Shown: positions 17,272 through 26,037, counted from the first letter of the stretch. The stretch is DNA of 51,955 nt from Planctomycetota bacterium (GCA_947444055.1 CANEYR010000021.1:1-51955), one strand, 5' to 3'. The notes: a model not told the origin generated them from the letters alone. Numbers and translations: made by a program.

Positions 17272-18746
17272 GCCGACCCCCAGCCGCGGTGTCTCGCCGT
17301 GACGCGTGCGAAGAACGTGCGCATCACCCGCAAGTAGAGCTCGTCGCCGATCACTTCGTCTTCGAAGCCCGCATCGATGTTGGGGTTGTCGTTGACCTCG
17401 ATCATGTAGACCTTGCCGCCGACTTCCTTGAGGTCGACGCCGTAGAAACCCTTGCCCACGTGGTTGGCGGCCTTCAGAGCGGTCTTCACCACGCGCGTCG
17501 GCGCCATCTCGACCGGCACCGTCTCGGCGCGCCCGACGTCTTCCTTCTTGCCGCCCGCGTCGCGCTTCAAGATCTGCCAGTGGCCGTCGGCCATGTAGTA
17601 GCGGCACGCAAACAGCGGCTGGCCATCGAGCACACCGACCCGCCAGTCAAACTCGGTTGGCACGAACGCTTGCGCGATGACGAGGTCCGACTTCTCCAGC
17701 ATCGCTTCGACCGCGACGTTCAGTTCAGCCGTTGTCGCCACCTTGCAGACGCCTGCGGAGAACGAGCTGTCGGGCTGCTTCAGCACACACGGCAGCCCCA
17801 ACCTCGCCACCAGATCGTCGACGTTGCCGCGATGCACGATCATGGTGTTGGGCACCAGAATGTCCTGTTGGTCGGCCATCTCGGCCAAGAACACCTTGTT
17901 CGAGCAGCGCAGGATCGAAGCCGGGTCGTCCAGGACGATGAGCCCGAGCGCTTCGGCCCGGCACGCGAAGCGGAACGTGTGGTGGTTGACGCCGGTGGTC
18001 TCGCGAATGAACAACGCGTCGAACTCACCGAGTCGCGAGTAGTCCTCTTGGCGGATGAACTCGACGTTGAAGCCCACCTCTTCGCCCGCCTTGGCGAACT
18101 TCTGCAGTGCCTTCTTGTTGGACGGCGGCTCGGGCAAATCGGGATCGACCAAGATCGCCAAGTCGTACGGTCGCTGGGCCCGCTTCAACGGCCGCCAGCC
18201 CTTCTGCAGAAAGTCCGTCGTCGCTTCCTGGGCGAAGCCTTCGTGCCCGGCCGAGATGTCGTCGAGCGCCATGGGCTTCAAGCTCTCAAGGCGCCAACGC
18301 CCTGACTTCTCGCTGCGCGCGAAGTTCGCTTGCAGGTAGGGACTCGGAAACATGCGGAACAGCGCGTTCGCCAGCCGTTCATGCCGCTGCGCCATGTTGC
18401 GGCCGAAGTACACGCTCAGCGTGAACTCCTCGCTCTGCACCTTGTGCAACGACTCGTCGATGATCTCCTGCAGATCCGCGCCCGCGATGGCGGCGATGGC
18501 GCGATCCTTCATGTTCTGGATCGTCTCGATGCTCGGCATCGGCTTGTGGCCGCGCGCATCCGCGAGCAGCGACACGTAGTAGCCGATCTTCTGGTAGCCG
18601 AAGGACCGGCACAGATTGATCACCCGCACCTTGTCGATCGTGGTGTAGGACGGATGCGTCAGGTATTTGCGGGCTGCGACGACTTCGAGCCCTTCCTGCG
18701 AGAACGACCATTCTTTCGGGTCGTTGACGACGACGAGATTGCGCAT
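17268..18746 (-). CDS. RimK family ATP-grasp ligase
   Basis: Protein of 492 residues from ATG 18746. The N-terminal part (MRNLVVVNDPKEWSF, VINLCRSFGYQKIGYYVSLLAD) is the RimK-like pre-ATP-grasp domain of long RimK family proteins. The C-terminal ATP-grasp has ASILRCSNKVFLAEM, a LPCVLKQPDSSFSAGV nucleotide-binding segment, DWRVGVLDGQPLFACRYYM and the metal-binding MIEVNDNPNID (about 448-458). Such ligases form amide bonds between a carboxylate, often glutamate-like, and an amino group. The gene follows the C39-like peptidase by 3 bp and overlaps the GCS2-like gene, so the three are almost certainly one pathway. Confidence 0.87.
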   Translation of the reverse strand: MRNLVVVNDPKEWSFSQEGLEVVAARKYLTHPSYTTIDKVRVINLCRSFGYQKIGYYVSLLADARGHKPMPSIETIQNMKDRAIAAIAGADLQEIIDESLHKVQSEEFTLSVYFGRNMAQRHERLANALFRMFPSPYLQANFARSEKSGRWRLESLKPMALDDISAGHEGFAQEATTDFLQKGWRPLKRAQRPYDLAILVDPDLPEPPSNKKALQKFAKAGEEVGFNVEFIRQEDYSRLGEFDALFIRETTGVNHHTFRFACRAEALGLIVLDDPASILRCSNKVFLAEMADQQDILVPNTMIVHRGNVDDLVARLGLPCVLKQPDSSFSAGVCKVATTAELNVAVEAMLEKSDLVIAQAFVPTEFDWRVGVLDGQPLFACRYYMADGHWQILKRDAGGKKEDVGRAETVPVEMAPTRVVKTALKAANHVGKGFYGVDLKEVGGKVYMIEVNDNPNIDAGFEDEVIGDELYLRVMRTFFARVTARHRGWGSA

Positions 18747-18749
18747 GAA

Positions 18750-19514
18750 TCAACTGCCAAGAGTCGGCGGAGCCGCGCGATGGGTGCCAGGTTCGATCAT
18801 CAGAAGATTTGCATCGTGGGTCAGCACGCCCAGCAGGATCGCGCCGACGACACGCTCCAGGCTCACTTCATAGTGAGTGTCCGGAGCCTTGGGATGTTCG
18901 AGGTAGGGGTCGGCGACGAGCACGGCTCGGCGCGCACGCCGATAGCCACACAGCACGACGAAGTGCCCCTGCGGTTCGCCGCGCACGTCATCGTCGTCGT
19001 CGAGCGGGCCGTACTCACGCGACCGCCGATACAGATAAGTCGAGCTGAGGCCGGTCAGGATCGGCACGCCGCGTCGCAACCAACGTCGCAGCAACGTCGG
19101 CGACAGATCGACGAAACCAAGCGTGCCGCCGAGATCGAGAAACTGCAGGTAGGCGTCGGTGAGCAGGGCAAAAACCGGGCGCTGCGCACTCTTGATCGCA
19201 CTCTGCTTGCGCAAACGATCGCGGATGTCGATGCCGGGCGTCGTGAACCACGTCGGATCGAAGATGCGCAGGTTGTAGGTGATCAGCGTCGCGCGGTAGC
19301 CGCGGGCGAGCGCGTGGTTGGCGAGCATCACTTCGGCCGTGCCCCCCGAAGGCGTGCGCGTGATCTCGTCGGCGAGCTGCGGCAGCGGCACTTCATCCCC
19401 CCAATAGCGATAGATCGCGTGCAGACAGGTAGGTCCACACGTGAAGTCATCGGGCTGCGGCTGGATGTCGAAGTGCAGCCGTTCCAGGTCAGCTGCACGG
19501 TCGCGACGCGGCAT
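18750..19514 (-). CDS. C39-like (papain-fold) cysteine peptidase
   Basis: Protein of 254 residues starting at ATG 19514. The papain-type triad is visible: Cys26 in DDFTCGPTC, His184 in QGHFVVLCGY and Asp202 in VLVADPY. There is no ABC-transporter domain and no signal peptide, so it is a stand-alone cytoplasmic C39-like enzyme rather than a bacteriocin exporter. It is first in the operon with the RimK-like and GCS2-like ligases, only 3 bp from the former. In such pairs the peptidase is thought to trim or release the ligated peptide or transfer it to an acceptor; that role is inference. All three catalytic residues are intact. Confidence 0.82.
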   Translation of the reverse strand: MPRRDRAADLERLHFDIQPQPDDFTCGPTCLHAIYRYWGDEVPLPQLADEITRTPSGGTAEVMLANHALARGYRATLITYNLRIFDPTWFTTPGIDIRDRLRKQSAIKSAQRPVFALLTDAYLQFLDLGGTLGFVDLSPTLLRRWLRRGVPILTGLSSTYLYRRSREYGPLDDDDDVRGEPQGHFVVLCGYRRARRAVLVADPYLEHPKAPDTHYEVSLERVVGAILLGVLTHDANLLMIEPGTHRAAPPTLGS

Positions 19515-19563
19515 CGGGGGATGGGAAGGTAGCTGTTGGCGGGCGGGAGTCGAGAGTGCGCAG

Positions 19564-19580
19564 TGACGTCAGTGACGTCA
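19564..19580. promoter_or_regulatory. Tandem TGACGTCA palindromes upstream of the amidoligase operon
   Basis: Two copies of the perfect 8-bp palindrome TGACGTCA occupy 19564-19571 and 19573-19580, separated by one base (9-bp period). They lie 50-66 bp upstream of the C39-like peptidase start and partly overlap the stop codon of the upstream hydrolase gene. This is a plausible operator for the peptidase-ligase operon. Confidence 0.4.
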
Positions 19581-20705
19581 GCGGCGCAAGTTGGCGAGCA
19601 GCCAGCGCAGCCGTTCGGCGTAGGCAGCCGGCTGGTCGAGGAACACGTGGCCGTGGCGAGAAGCGGGCACGATCCACAGCTGCCGCGTGTGCGCGTGCAT
19701 CGGCAGGCGCGCGAACAGCCGCTCGACCGAGGCCGGCGGTGCGCGGTCGTCGTCGCCAGCACCGACAATCAGCATCGGCAGGTCGTGCGGCAAGGTCGCC
19801 AGCACGTCGGTCGGGCAAACGCTGCCAACCTCGAAGTGGGACCACGCGCCGAGCGCATGCAGCACCAGCGACGCCCACGGCTCGTCGATGCGAAACCACG
19901 AACGGCGGTCCCCGACGCGATCGAAGCCGAGCATGCGGCGAGCCCCGGCTTGCATGTCATCGATCGGTGCATCGAGCACGACGCCGGCAATACGATCGAG
20001 GCGTGGCAGCGCGAGACTGACGGCGACGGTGCCGAGGCTGACCCCAAACAACACGACCGGCGTCGTCGCCCGTTGTGGCTGCGCTCGCACAAACTGCACG
20101 GCGGCGACCACGTCGTCGCTTTCACGCAGGCCCGCAGTGAATGGCGCCCGGCTGCTGCCACCGAAGTTGCGCAACTCGACCAGCCAGCACTCACAGCCTT
20201 GCTCGCGCAACATCGCCGCGACCGGTTCGAGTTCCATGGCCGAGCGAAAGAGGCCGTGCACCAAAACCGCCACGGCGACCGGTGGTTCTTGCGCACTCTC
20301 CAGACGGAACGCCCGCAGAGTGACGCCGCCAGAACTCGGGATTGCGCGCGCGCGGGAGCTAGCGGCAGCGGCGACGTCGGCAGCAACCGCCGGCTGGCCG
20401 GCGGCGATCTCGGCCTTCAAACTGGCCCACGTCTGGGGGATCAGGGCGCCCGCCGCATCGAGGCGCGGCCCGGCATACGCCGATTCATGCGAACGCGTGC
20501 CGAGCCCGCGCGAGCCGAACAACCCAAGCAGCAGCGGGAACGTCGCGAACAGATGCAACGGGAAGAGGCCGACGTGCAGCCACAACACGAAGCGGCGGTA
20601 ACGCTGCGTCGGACACTTCGCGACGGCGAGCAACAGGCCGAGCAACACCGCCAGCACGAGCGTCGCCAAGGTGAACACGGCAGCCGCGAGCAAAGGGAAG
20701 ATCAC
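19578..20705 (-). CDS. Membrane-anchored alpha/beta hydrolase
   Basis: Protein of 375 residues. GTG at 20705 overlaps the mqnD stop (GTGA); a TTG four codons upstream is the alternative. Two N-terminal membrane helices (about residues 2-27 and 40-63) precede a cytoplasmic or periplasmic alpha/beta hydrolase fold. That fold has the oxyanion loop VLVHGLFRS, a nucleophile elbow GVSLG (Ser223), an acidic turn near LIVGAGDDD and a C-terminal catalytic His in ASRHGHVFLDQP. It resembles the YheT/Abhd-type hydrolases with an ELRNFGGSS strand. The substrate is unknown. It is coupled to mqnD by overlap, although no step of menaquinone synthesis obviously needs it. Confidence 0.8.
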   Translation of the reverse strand: MIFPLLAAAVFTLATLVLAVLLGLLLAVAKCPTQRYRRFVLWLHVGLFPLHLFATFPLLLGLFGSRGLGTRSHESAYAGPRLDAAGALIPQTWASLKAEIAAGQPAVAADVAAAASSRARAIPSSGGVTLRAFRLESAQEPPVAVAVLVHGLFRSAMELEPVAAMLREQGCECWLVELRNFGGSSRAPFTAGLRESDDVVAAVQFVRAQPQRATTPVVLFGVSLGTVAVSLALPRLDRIAGVVLDAPIDDMQAGARRMLGFDRVGDRRSWFRIDEPWASLVLHALGAWSHFEVGSVCPTDVLATLPHDLPMLIVGAGDDDRAPPASVERLFARLPMHAHTRQLWIVPASRHGHVFLDQPAAYAERLRWLLANLRR

Positions 20706-21562
20706 GCCTGCTCCCAAAACGTTGGCGGCCCCGGCGGCAGCAGTCCCACGGCGCGGCCGCGCGCCAGCAGTTCGTCGATGGCAGCGCGACCGGTGGCGCC
20801 GAGGTCCTTGCTGAAGTCGTTCACGTAGAGGGCAATGTGGCGATCACAGACATCGTCCGCCAATTCCTGGCTGTGCGCCCGCACGAAGGCGCGCGGGCGT
20901 TCGGGCTCGGCCTGCGCCAACTCGACCGAGGCGCGCAGCAAGTCGCCGAGGTCGCGAACGGTCACCGCTGGCAAGTCGCGGCGAGCGGCGATCACCCCGA
21001 GCGGCAGCGGTCCGCCAGTGGCGCGTTCCCACAGGGCACCGAGGTCAGCGACCTCGCGCAGCCCATGTTCCCGGTACGTGAACCGCGACTCGTGGATGAT
21101 CACGCCGGCATCACATTGCCTGCGGGCCACGGCGAGCGGGACTTGATCGAAGCGCATGGGCACGGCGTCGAAACGGATGTTGGGCAACAAGACCCGCAGC
21201 AACAGGAACGCCGTGGTGTGGTGGCCGGGGATCGCGATGCGCGCGGCGGCTAGATCGCTGAGTTGGTGGTAGCGCGACGCCGTGGCCGCGACGACCAACG
21301 GACCGCAGCCAAACCCCAGCGCCGCACCACTTGGCAGCACGGCATAGCGATCGAGTGCACGCGCCAACGCCGGCAGACTCAACTTGGTCACCGGCAACGC
21401 CTCGTCCGCAGCCAAGGCCCGTTCATTGAGCGCTTCGATGTCCGCGAGCACCGGCTCGAGTTCGATCGATGACCGCAACACGCCGTGCGTCGCCGCCCAG
21501 AACGCGAAGGTGTCGTTCGGGCAAGGCGAGAAGCCAAAACGCAACCGGCGGACCGCGCTCAC
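20702..21562 (-). CDS. mqnD: 1,4-dihydroxy-6-naphthoate synthase
   Basis: Protein of 286 residues of the MqnD family: LRFGFSPCPNDTFAFWA at the N-terminus, TKLSLPALARALDRYAVLPSGAALGFGCGPLVV, IAIPGHHTTAFLLLR, DAGVIIHESRFTY, PLPLGVIAARRDLP, and ALYVNDFSKDLGATGRAAI near the end. MqnD makes the naphthoate ring from cyclic dehypoxanthinyl futalosine in the futalosine route to menaquinone, replacing the Men pathway; no other mqn gene is in the window. The start is GTG 21562, or TTG 21544 just after a strong inverted repeat that covers the first start. Confidence 0.88.
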   Translation of the reverse strand: MSAVRRLRFGFSPCPNDTFAFWAATHGVLRSSIELEPVLADIEALNERALAADEALPVTKLSLPALARALDRYAVLPSGAALGFGCGPLVVAATASRYHQLSDLAAARIAIPGHHTTAFLLLRVLLPNIRFDAVPMRFDQVPLAVARRQCDAGVIIHESRFTYREHGLREVADLGALWERATGGPLPLGVIAARRDLPAVTVRDLGDLLRASVELAQAEPERPRAFVRAHSQELADDVCDRHIALYVNDFSKDLGATGRAAIDELLARGRAVGLLPPGPPTFWEQA

Positions 21563-21587
21563 TACAGTGAGCCTAGCGGTCCGCCGG
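21545..21587. promoter_or_regulatory. 43-nt composite inverted repeat at the mqnD start
   Basis: Outer arms CCGGCGGACCGC (21545-21556) and GCGGTCCGCCGG (21576-21587) match perfectly. Inner arms GCTCACT (21557-21563) and AGTGAGC (21566-21572) also match, leaving a 2-nt centre and a 3-nt bulge. The GTG start of mqnD (21562-21560) lies within the inner arm. In RNA it would fold into a roughly 19-bp stem; as DNA it could be an operator. Confidence 0.8.
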
Positions 21588-21652
21588 TGGGAAGCGAGTC
21601 AGGCGTCGCCGCCTGCGCGCGGGATCACGTGCGCGAGATCACTACTGCAGGA

Positions 21653-24166
21653 TCACTGCAGCGTGATGCGATCGACGTTGCTGACCGCGGTGACGTTGCC
21701 GCCGTTCCACAGGATCATCATCGCGTCGAGCTTGAAGCCGGCGAGGAAGCTGATGATCGCTGGATCCGGGAACACGAAGTTGGCGAACGGATAGACGCCG
21801 CCCGTGTTGGTGAAGTGGAACGGGTTGCCAGCGCTCGCTGGGGTCGCCCACAGGGTCGCCGTCAGGCCATCGTCTTGGATGCCGAAGAAGCCTCCGAAAC
21901 CCTGGCCTTGCGTGGTCGCGAACGACAGCACGGTGTAGCCATCGGTCCAGCCAGCGGCCGGCACGTTGCTCGCCGAGAACGTCAGGTTGCCCGGGCCCGA
22001 CGACGTCAGGTCCATGGTCAGACCACCAGTCGTCTGGTAGCCGCCACCGACTGGGTGCATGGCGAGAGCGAAGTCGAGGTCGACTTGCGGCGTCTCGATC
22101 TTGGCATCCTGCGCCACCGACAAGGCCGTCACTTGCACGAGATACAAGCCCGACGTCGGGTTCTGCAGGTAGACGCACTCGATGTTGTCGCGGTTGTTGG
22201 CGACACCGCCGCTAGTCGAGAAGTTGTTGGCCGCGAGGCCGTTGTTGCCCCACCAGAACGTGCCGTCGGACAGGCGCGTCACCTTCAGGTTGACGTCATT
22301 GATGATGTGCACTGCGGCCAGCGGCAAAGCCGCCGGGTCGGTGTAGACCATCGTCGCGCGGAACTCGGGCTGGCCGGCGGCGACCCAGACGTAGTAGCTG
22401 CGCGTCTGGCCAACCTGCAGCGTGTCGTATTCATCGAGCACGACGATCTTGCTGCGGTTGTCGTAGAGGCGGTTCAGCGCCGGGAAGCCCCAACCCTGGT
22501 GCGTGCGGGTGAGGTCGTGGGCCGCGCCCGCGAAGGCGTATTGCGTCGCCGTGTTGCACAGCATCGCCTTGACGGTCGACATGTGCGGCTTGTTGGCGAA
22601 GCGGTTGGCCGCCGTCGCCGGCAGCGGCAGCGGGTTGCCGAACAGACCGTTGGTGAACATCTCTTGGATGATGCCGATGTGGCCGTTCACGATCGGCGTG
22701 GCCGACGAGGTGCCGCTGAACGTCGGCGTGTAGTTGCCGGGCAGCCCTGCTGCCGTGTTGTAGCCCGCAGTGCCGCTGCGATCGGACGTCAGCACGTTCT
22801 CGTAGTAGGCACAGACTTCTGGCTTCAGGCGACCATCGGAAGCCGGGCCGATGCTGGCGCCGCCCGTCCAGTTGTCGTCCGCGGGATTGCTGTTGTTGAG
22901 GTGCTTGATGCCGCCGACCGAGATCGTGTTCTTTGGCCACGCTTCCGGACGGCAGCTCGTGCTGCCCAGGTTGCTCATGCTCTGCGTGCGCACGAAGTCG
23001 GCATCGAACAGCGCGTCGTCAACCGACTGCGAGATCGAGGTGTACGTCGGCGTCTGCGCCGCACCCCAACTCGAAGTCGCTTGCATCGAGCGCGTCGCCG
23101 ACAGTGGGTCGACGCTGCCGATGATGTTGGCGTAGTGCACGCCGGTGTTCGGGTAGTAGCCGTTCTCGATCACGGTGCACAAAGACATCATGCCGCGCGC
23201 GGCGATGTTGCTCGAACCATTGCCGGCGACAATGCCCGCCGTGCAGTGGCCGTGGCTTTGCACGGTGTTGACGCCGCGAACCAGGAAGCGACCCGCGAAG
23301 TCCGGGTGCGTCTCCTCGAACGGCTCGGTGATCTCGGCGCGCACGCCGTTGCCGTTGAAACCAGCCATCGTCTCGACATAGGCGCCACCGCCCTGGATGC
23401 GAGCGTTGTCCATGTCGAAACCAGCTTCGGTCACTGGGTCCGCCCACACCATCGTGTCGTGCGACAGCAAGGCAACCAGTTGGGCTGGCGTCACCAAAGC
23501 GCGCAGCATCGTCGAGCCATCACAAAGGTCCGTGACCTTGCCGCCGGCTGCCGCCACTTGCGCCGCCAACGTCGCCCGGTCCTTCTTGGCCGCGAGCACG
23601 AGATTGAACTCACGCGCGGCGAACGCGCCCTCTGCAAACGCGGCCGTCTCGGCATCGAGCTTGAACGCATTCTGCAGCGCACCCACCCACCGCACGCACG
23701 CCAGCTGTTGCACCGCGTCGAGGGCCGCGGCATCGCCGCGCACAATCAACGCATTGGCCGGCAGGAAGTGCAGGATCTCGACGCCGGCATTCGTCAGCGC
23801 TTGGCGGTAACCCGCGAGCACCTGCGTCTGGAATTGCACGACGTGCAAGCGCGTGCCATTCGGCGCGCTCAGCACGCCACCAAACAACGGGCCGCCCGCC
23901 TTCGGGTCAAACTGCGCCAGCACGAACTGCAGCCGATCGTCGGGCTGCCCGAGTGCCGTCCAGCTGGTGCCGTCGTTTTGGCTCATGGCGGCGTAGGTCA
24001 CTCCGGCTTCGCTCCAACGGCGAATCGTCAGCGCGCCGACTTGGTAGCGAACGTCCTGATTTTTGGCTTCGAAGGAAACGTTCAGGACAGTCTCAGGAGC
24101 CTGCGCAAACGCAGCGGGCAATAGAGACAGAACGGTAGAACAGAGCAGCGAAGAACGCAGATGCAT
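21653..24166 (-). CDS. Secreted S8 (subtilisin-like) protease-family protein with atypical active site
   Basis: Protein of 837 residues with signal peptide MHLRSSLLCSTVLSLLPAAFAQ. The S8 fold spans about residues 260-580. His is present in SHGHCTAGIVAG (His305), and the nucleophile in FSGTSSATP (Ser487). The usual catalytic Asp block (V-I-D-T-G...HPDF) is replaced by AEITEPFEETHPDF (277-290), where no Asp occupies the expected place and Glu280 is the nearest acid. A C-terminal beta-rich region (about 600-837) ends in DRITLQ, resembling the tail of another secreted protein in this window. It may be a protease using Glu, or an inactive relative. Confidence 0.8.
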   Translation of the reverse strand: MHLRSSLLCSTVLSLLPAAFAQAPETVLNVSFEAKNQDVRYQVGALTIRRWSEAGVTYAAMSQNDGTSWTALGQPDDRLQFVLAQFDPKAGGPLFGGVLSAPNGTRLHVVQFQTQVLAGYRQALTNAGVEILHFLPANALIVRGDAAALDAVQQLACVRWVGALQNAFKLDAETAAFAEGAFAAREFNLVLAAKKDRATLAAQVAAAGGKVTDLCDGSTMLRALVTPAQLVALLSHDTMVWADPVTEAGFDMDNARIQGGGAYVETMAGFNGNGVRAEITEPFEETHPDFAGRFLVRGVNTVQSHGHCTAGIVAGNGSSNIAARGMMSLCTVIENGYYPNTGVHYANIIGSVDPLSATRSMQATSSWGAAQTPTYTSISQSVDDALFDADFVRTQSMSNLGSTSCRPEAWPKNTISVGGIKHLNNSNPADDNWTGGASIGPASDGRLKPEVCAYYENVLTSDRSGTAGYNTAAGLPGNYTPTFSGTSSATPIVNGHIGIIQEMFTNGLFGNPLPLPATAANRFANKPHMSTVKAMLCNTATQYAFAGAAHDLTRTHQGWGFPALNRLYDNRSKIVVLDEYDTLQVGQTRSYYVWVAAGQPEFRATMVYTDPAALPLAAVHIINDVNLKVTRLSDGTFWWGNNGLAANNFSTSGGVANNRDNIECVYLQNPTSGLYLVQVTALSVAQDAKIETPQVDLDFALAMHPVGGGYQTTGGLTMDLTSSGPGNLTFSASNVPAAGWTDGYTVLSFATTQGQGFGGFFGIQDDGLTATLWATPASAGNPFHFTNTGGVYPFANFVFPDPAIISFLAGFKLDAMMILWNGGNVTAVSNVDRITLQ

Positions 24167-24291
24167 GGGGACTGCTAGTTGGTGGAGAGAGATCGTCGAT
24201 CAGACGAGGGCAGGTCGCGCAAGTATGGGAGCTAACGCGCCGCTGGCAACTCCCTTACTCCGTGCTGCGCGCTGGTCGCGGGCGGGCGCAG

Positions 24292-24330
24292 TGAGACCTC
24301 GGTGCCGTCGCGTCGGCAGCGACGGTCTCA
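24292..24330 (-). terminator. Stem-loop downstream of the propeller-like protein gene
   Basis: Arms TGAGACC (24292-24298) and GGTCTCA (24324-24330) enclose an inner TGCCG/CGGCA stem. Together they form a long interrupted hairpin 40 bp beyond the stop of the upstream minus-strand gene. There is no T-tract. A termination or processing role is inferred from position. Confidence 0.35.
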
Positions 24331-24369
24331 TTCTGCGATCAACCGCAAAGGGCCTTGGCGACGACCGCT

Positions 24370-26037
24370 TCAGCCACCTGCGCCCGAAAGGCACAATCGC
24401 ACCGGTACGAGCGGCCGATTGATCACGGTGAACACACCGGGCGCCAAGTAGCGAAGTGGGCTGCCGTTCACGAACACACCACCTTGCTGCGTCATGCACA
24501 GTTGCTTGATGTCGAACTCGACGGGGCCGGTCACCAGCGTGCCGTCCGGCAGGTAGAACGCGGCGCACCCCCACTGGCTTGGCAGCGCCACCCAGGTCGC
24601 GGCGAACGCGGGTCCCATCACCGGCGGGGTCAGGGTGAGGCCCATCGGCACCGAGCCCAACAGAGCGCCGCTCGTTCCCAAGTAGATGGACTCACCGGTC
24701 GCGGCCCGCACCACCAAGTCGGGCGCCTGCGCGATGCTGCTGCCCACTTCCGGCGGCGACAACAGGCCTTGCTGCACGATCGCCTGCGCGCCAGTGATCG
24801 GGTCAATCGAACGCAGCGCCAACCCGGTGGCTTGCTGCTCGGCGACCAACAGTTGGCCATTGGCGTCCGCCGCCTGCACCGGATCGATGGTGCCCGATGG
24901 AAACGGCTGCGTGTTCGAACCGGTGTTCGTCAGGTTGACGACGGTGCCGCCAGTCGCGGTGAGATCGACCCGAAACCAATCCATCAGCGCGGGGTCGCCA
25001 ATCGCGACCAACAGTCGATCGCCGGCGAACTTCGGCAGGATGTGAGAACCGATGTAGGGCTGGAAGATCGTGCTCTCGGTGATCTGCAGGGTCGGCAGCG
25101 TTCCTTGCAAGTCGAGCAGTGCGAGTTCGTCGCGCACGTCGGCATCGATGTAGAAGAGGCGCGTGCCGGCGTCATTGAGCAACATCGCTGGCTCGCCCGC
25201 TCCCTCTGGCAGGTAATTGGCCTCTTCGTATTTGCTCGCCAACGGCGGCAACACGGTAGCCGTGCCCGCGAGGCCGACTTGCCACAGACGCTGCTGCTGT
25301 TGCGGCCCATACAAGAACACCAACCGCGAGCCGTCGCGCGCCATCGCCATCTGGTCCTTGGTCAGCGCGTTCGCCTGCACCGGTGCCGACACATCGACTG
25401 GCAACGAACCGTCGGCGAGGCCGCAGCGGAACACCGGATTTTGATTCATCGCGAGATCGAGCTGGTACCAAACCACCGACGCGCCGACCATCACCGAAGT
25501 GGGCACGACGTCGCCGGAGCTGACGACTTGTCGCGCCACCGTGCCGGTGCTGGCGAAGACGCCGCCATCGAGGCGCACAACGAACAAGCCACCGCCGGTC
25601 AACGCAATGCCCGCATGCAGGCCATCCGGTGCGACCGCGATGCGGTCGGCGAACGGATCGAGTTGTTGCGCGCCGATGCCAGCGCGTTCAAACACAACCG
25701 TCGGCGCGCCGTTCGCGGCGATGTGCAAGAACCCCCAGAATTGACCAGCACTGCGGCGATAGCGAAACAGGCGACCGCCGCCAGGTAGCTCAACGCGCGT
25801 GATGCCGTGCCGCACAACCCGTCGACTGCGCGTCGAATCGAGCGCCTGCGCCAACGTGCGACCGCTGATTTCGATCGGCAGCCACTCGACGCCTTGCAGC
25901 ACGATCGTGGCCGCCGCGTTCGGGTTGCTCTCAGGCAGCGCGACGATGGTGAGCGACCCGGCGGTGCCCTCCGCCAACGTGATGGTCTGGGCAACCGTCG
26001 GCAGCGCGAGAAGCAATGGCAGGGCGAGGCGAATCAT
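24370..26037 (-). CDS. Secreted beta-propeller-like protein, function unknown
   Basis: Protein of 555 residues. The ATG at 26037 gives a short signal peptide (MIRLALPLLLALPTVAQ); the longer open frame upstream lacks export features. The mature part is beta-rich with WD40/PD40-like repeats: LVFLYGPQQQQRLWQVGLAG, AMLLNDAGTRLFYIDADVRDELALLDLQG and DRLLVAIGDPALMDWFRVDL resemble successive blades reporting values. There is no catalytic motif. It probably sits in the periplasm or on the surface. It is a single gene between an S8-like protein and a regulator gene on the same strand, with about 200 bp of untranslated sequence on each side. Confidence 0.65.
   Translation of the reverse strand: MIRLALPLLLALPTVAQTITLAEGTAGSLTIVALPESNPNAAATIVLQGVEWLPIEISGRTLAQALDSTRSRRVVRHGITRVELPGGGRLFRYRRSAGQFWGFLHIAANGAPTVVFERAGIGAQQLDPFADRIAVAPDGLHAGIALTGGGLFVVRLDGGVFASTGTVARQVVSSGDVVPTSVMVGASVVWYQLDLAMNQNPVFRCGLADGSLPVDVSAPVQANALTKDQMAMARDGSRLVFLYGPQQQQRLWQVGLAGTATVLPPLASKYEEANYLPEGAGEPAMLLNDAGTRLFYIDADVRDELALLDLQGTLPTLQITESTIFQPYIGSHILPKFAGDRLLVAIGDPALMDWFRVDLTATGGTVVNLTNTGSNTQPFPSGTIDPVQAADANGQLLVAEQQATGLALRSIDPITGAQAIVQQGLLSPPEVGSSIAQAPDLVVRAATGESIYLGTSGALLGSVPMGLTLTPPVMGPAFAATWVALPSQWGCAAFYLPDGTLVTGPVEFDIKQLCMTQQGGVFVNGSPLRYLAPGVFTVINRPLVPVRLCLSGAGG

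Noticed and set aside
18330..19532. Open frame of 400 codons antisense to the RimK and C39 genes
   Set aside because: The triad and ATP-grasp motifs show the opposite strand is coding.
21485..24124. Open frame of 879 codons antisense to the S8-like gene
   Set aside because: It is a mirror of the sense codon bias with no signal peptide, domain or sensible composition.
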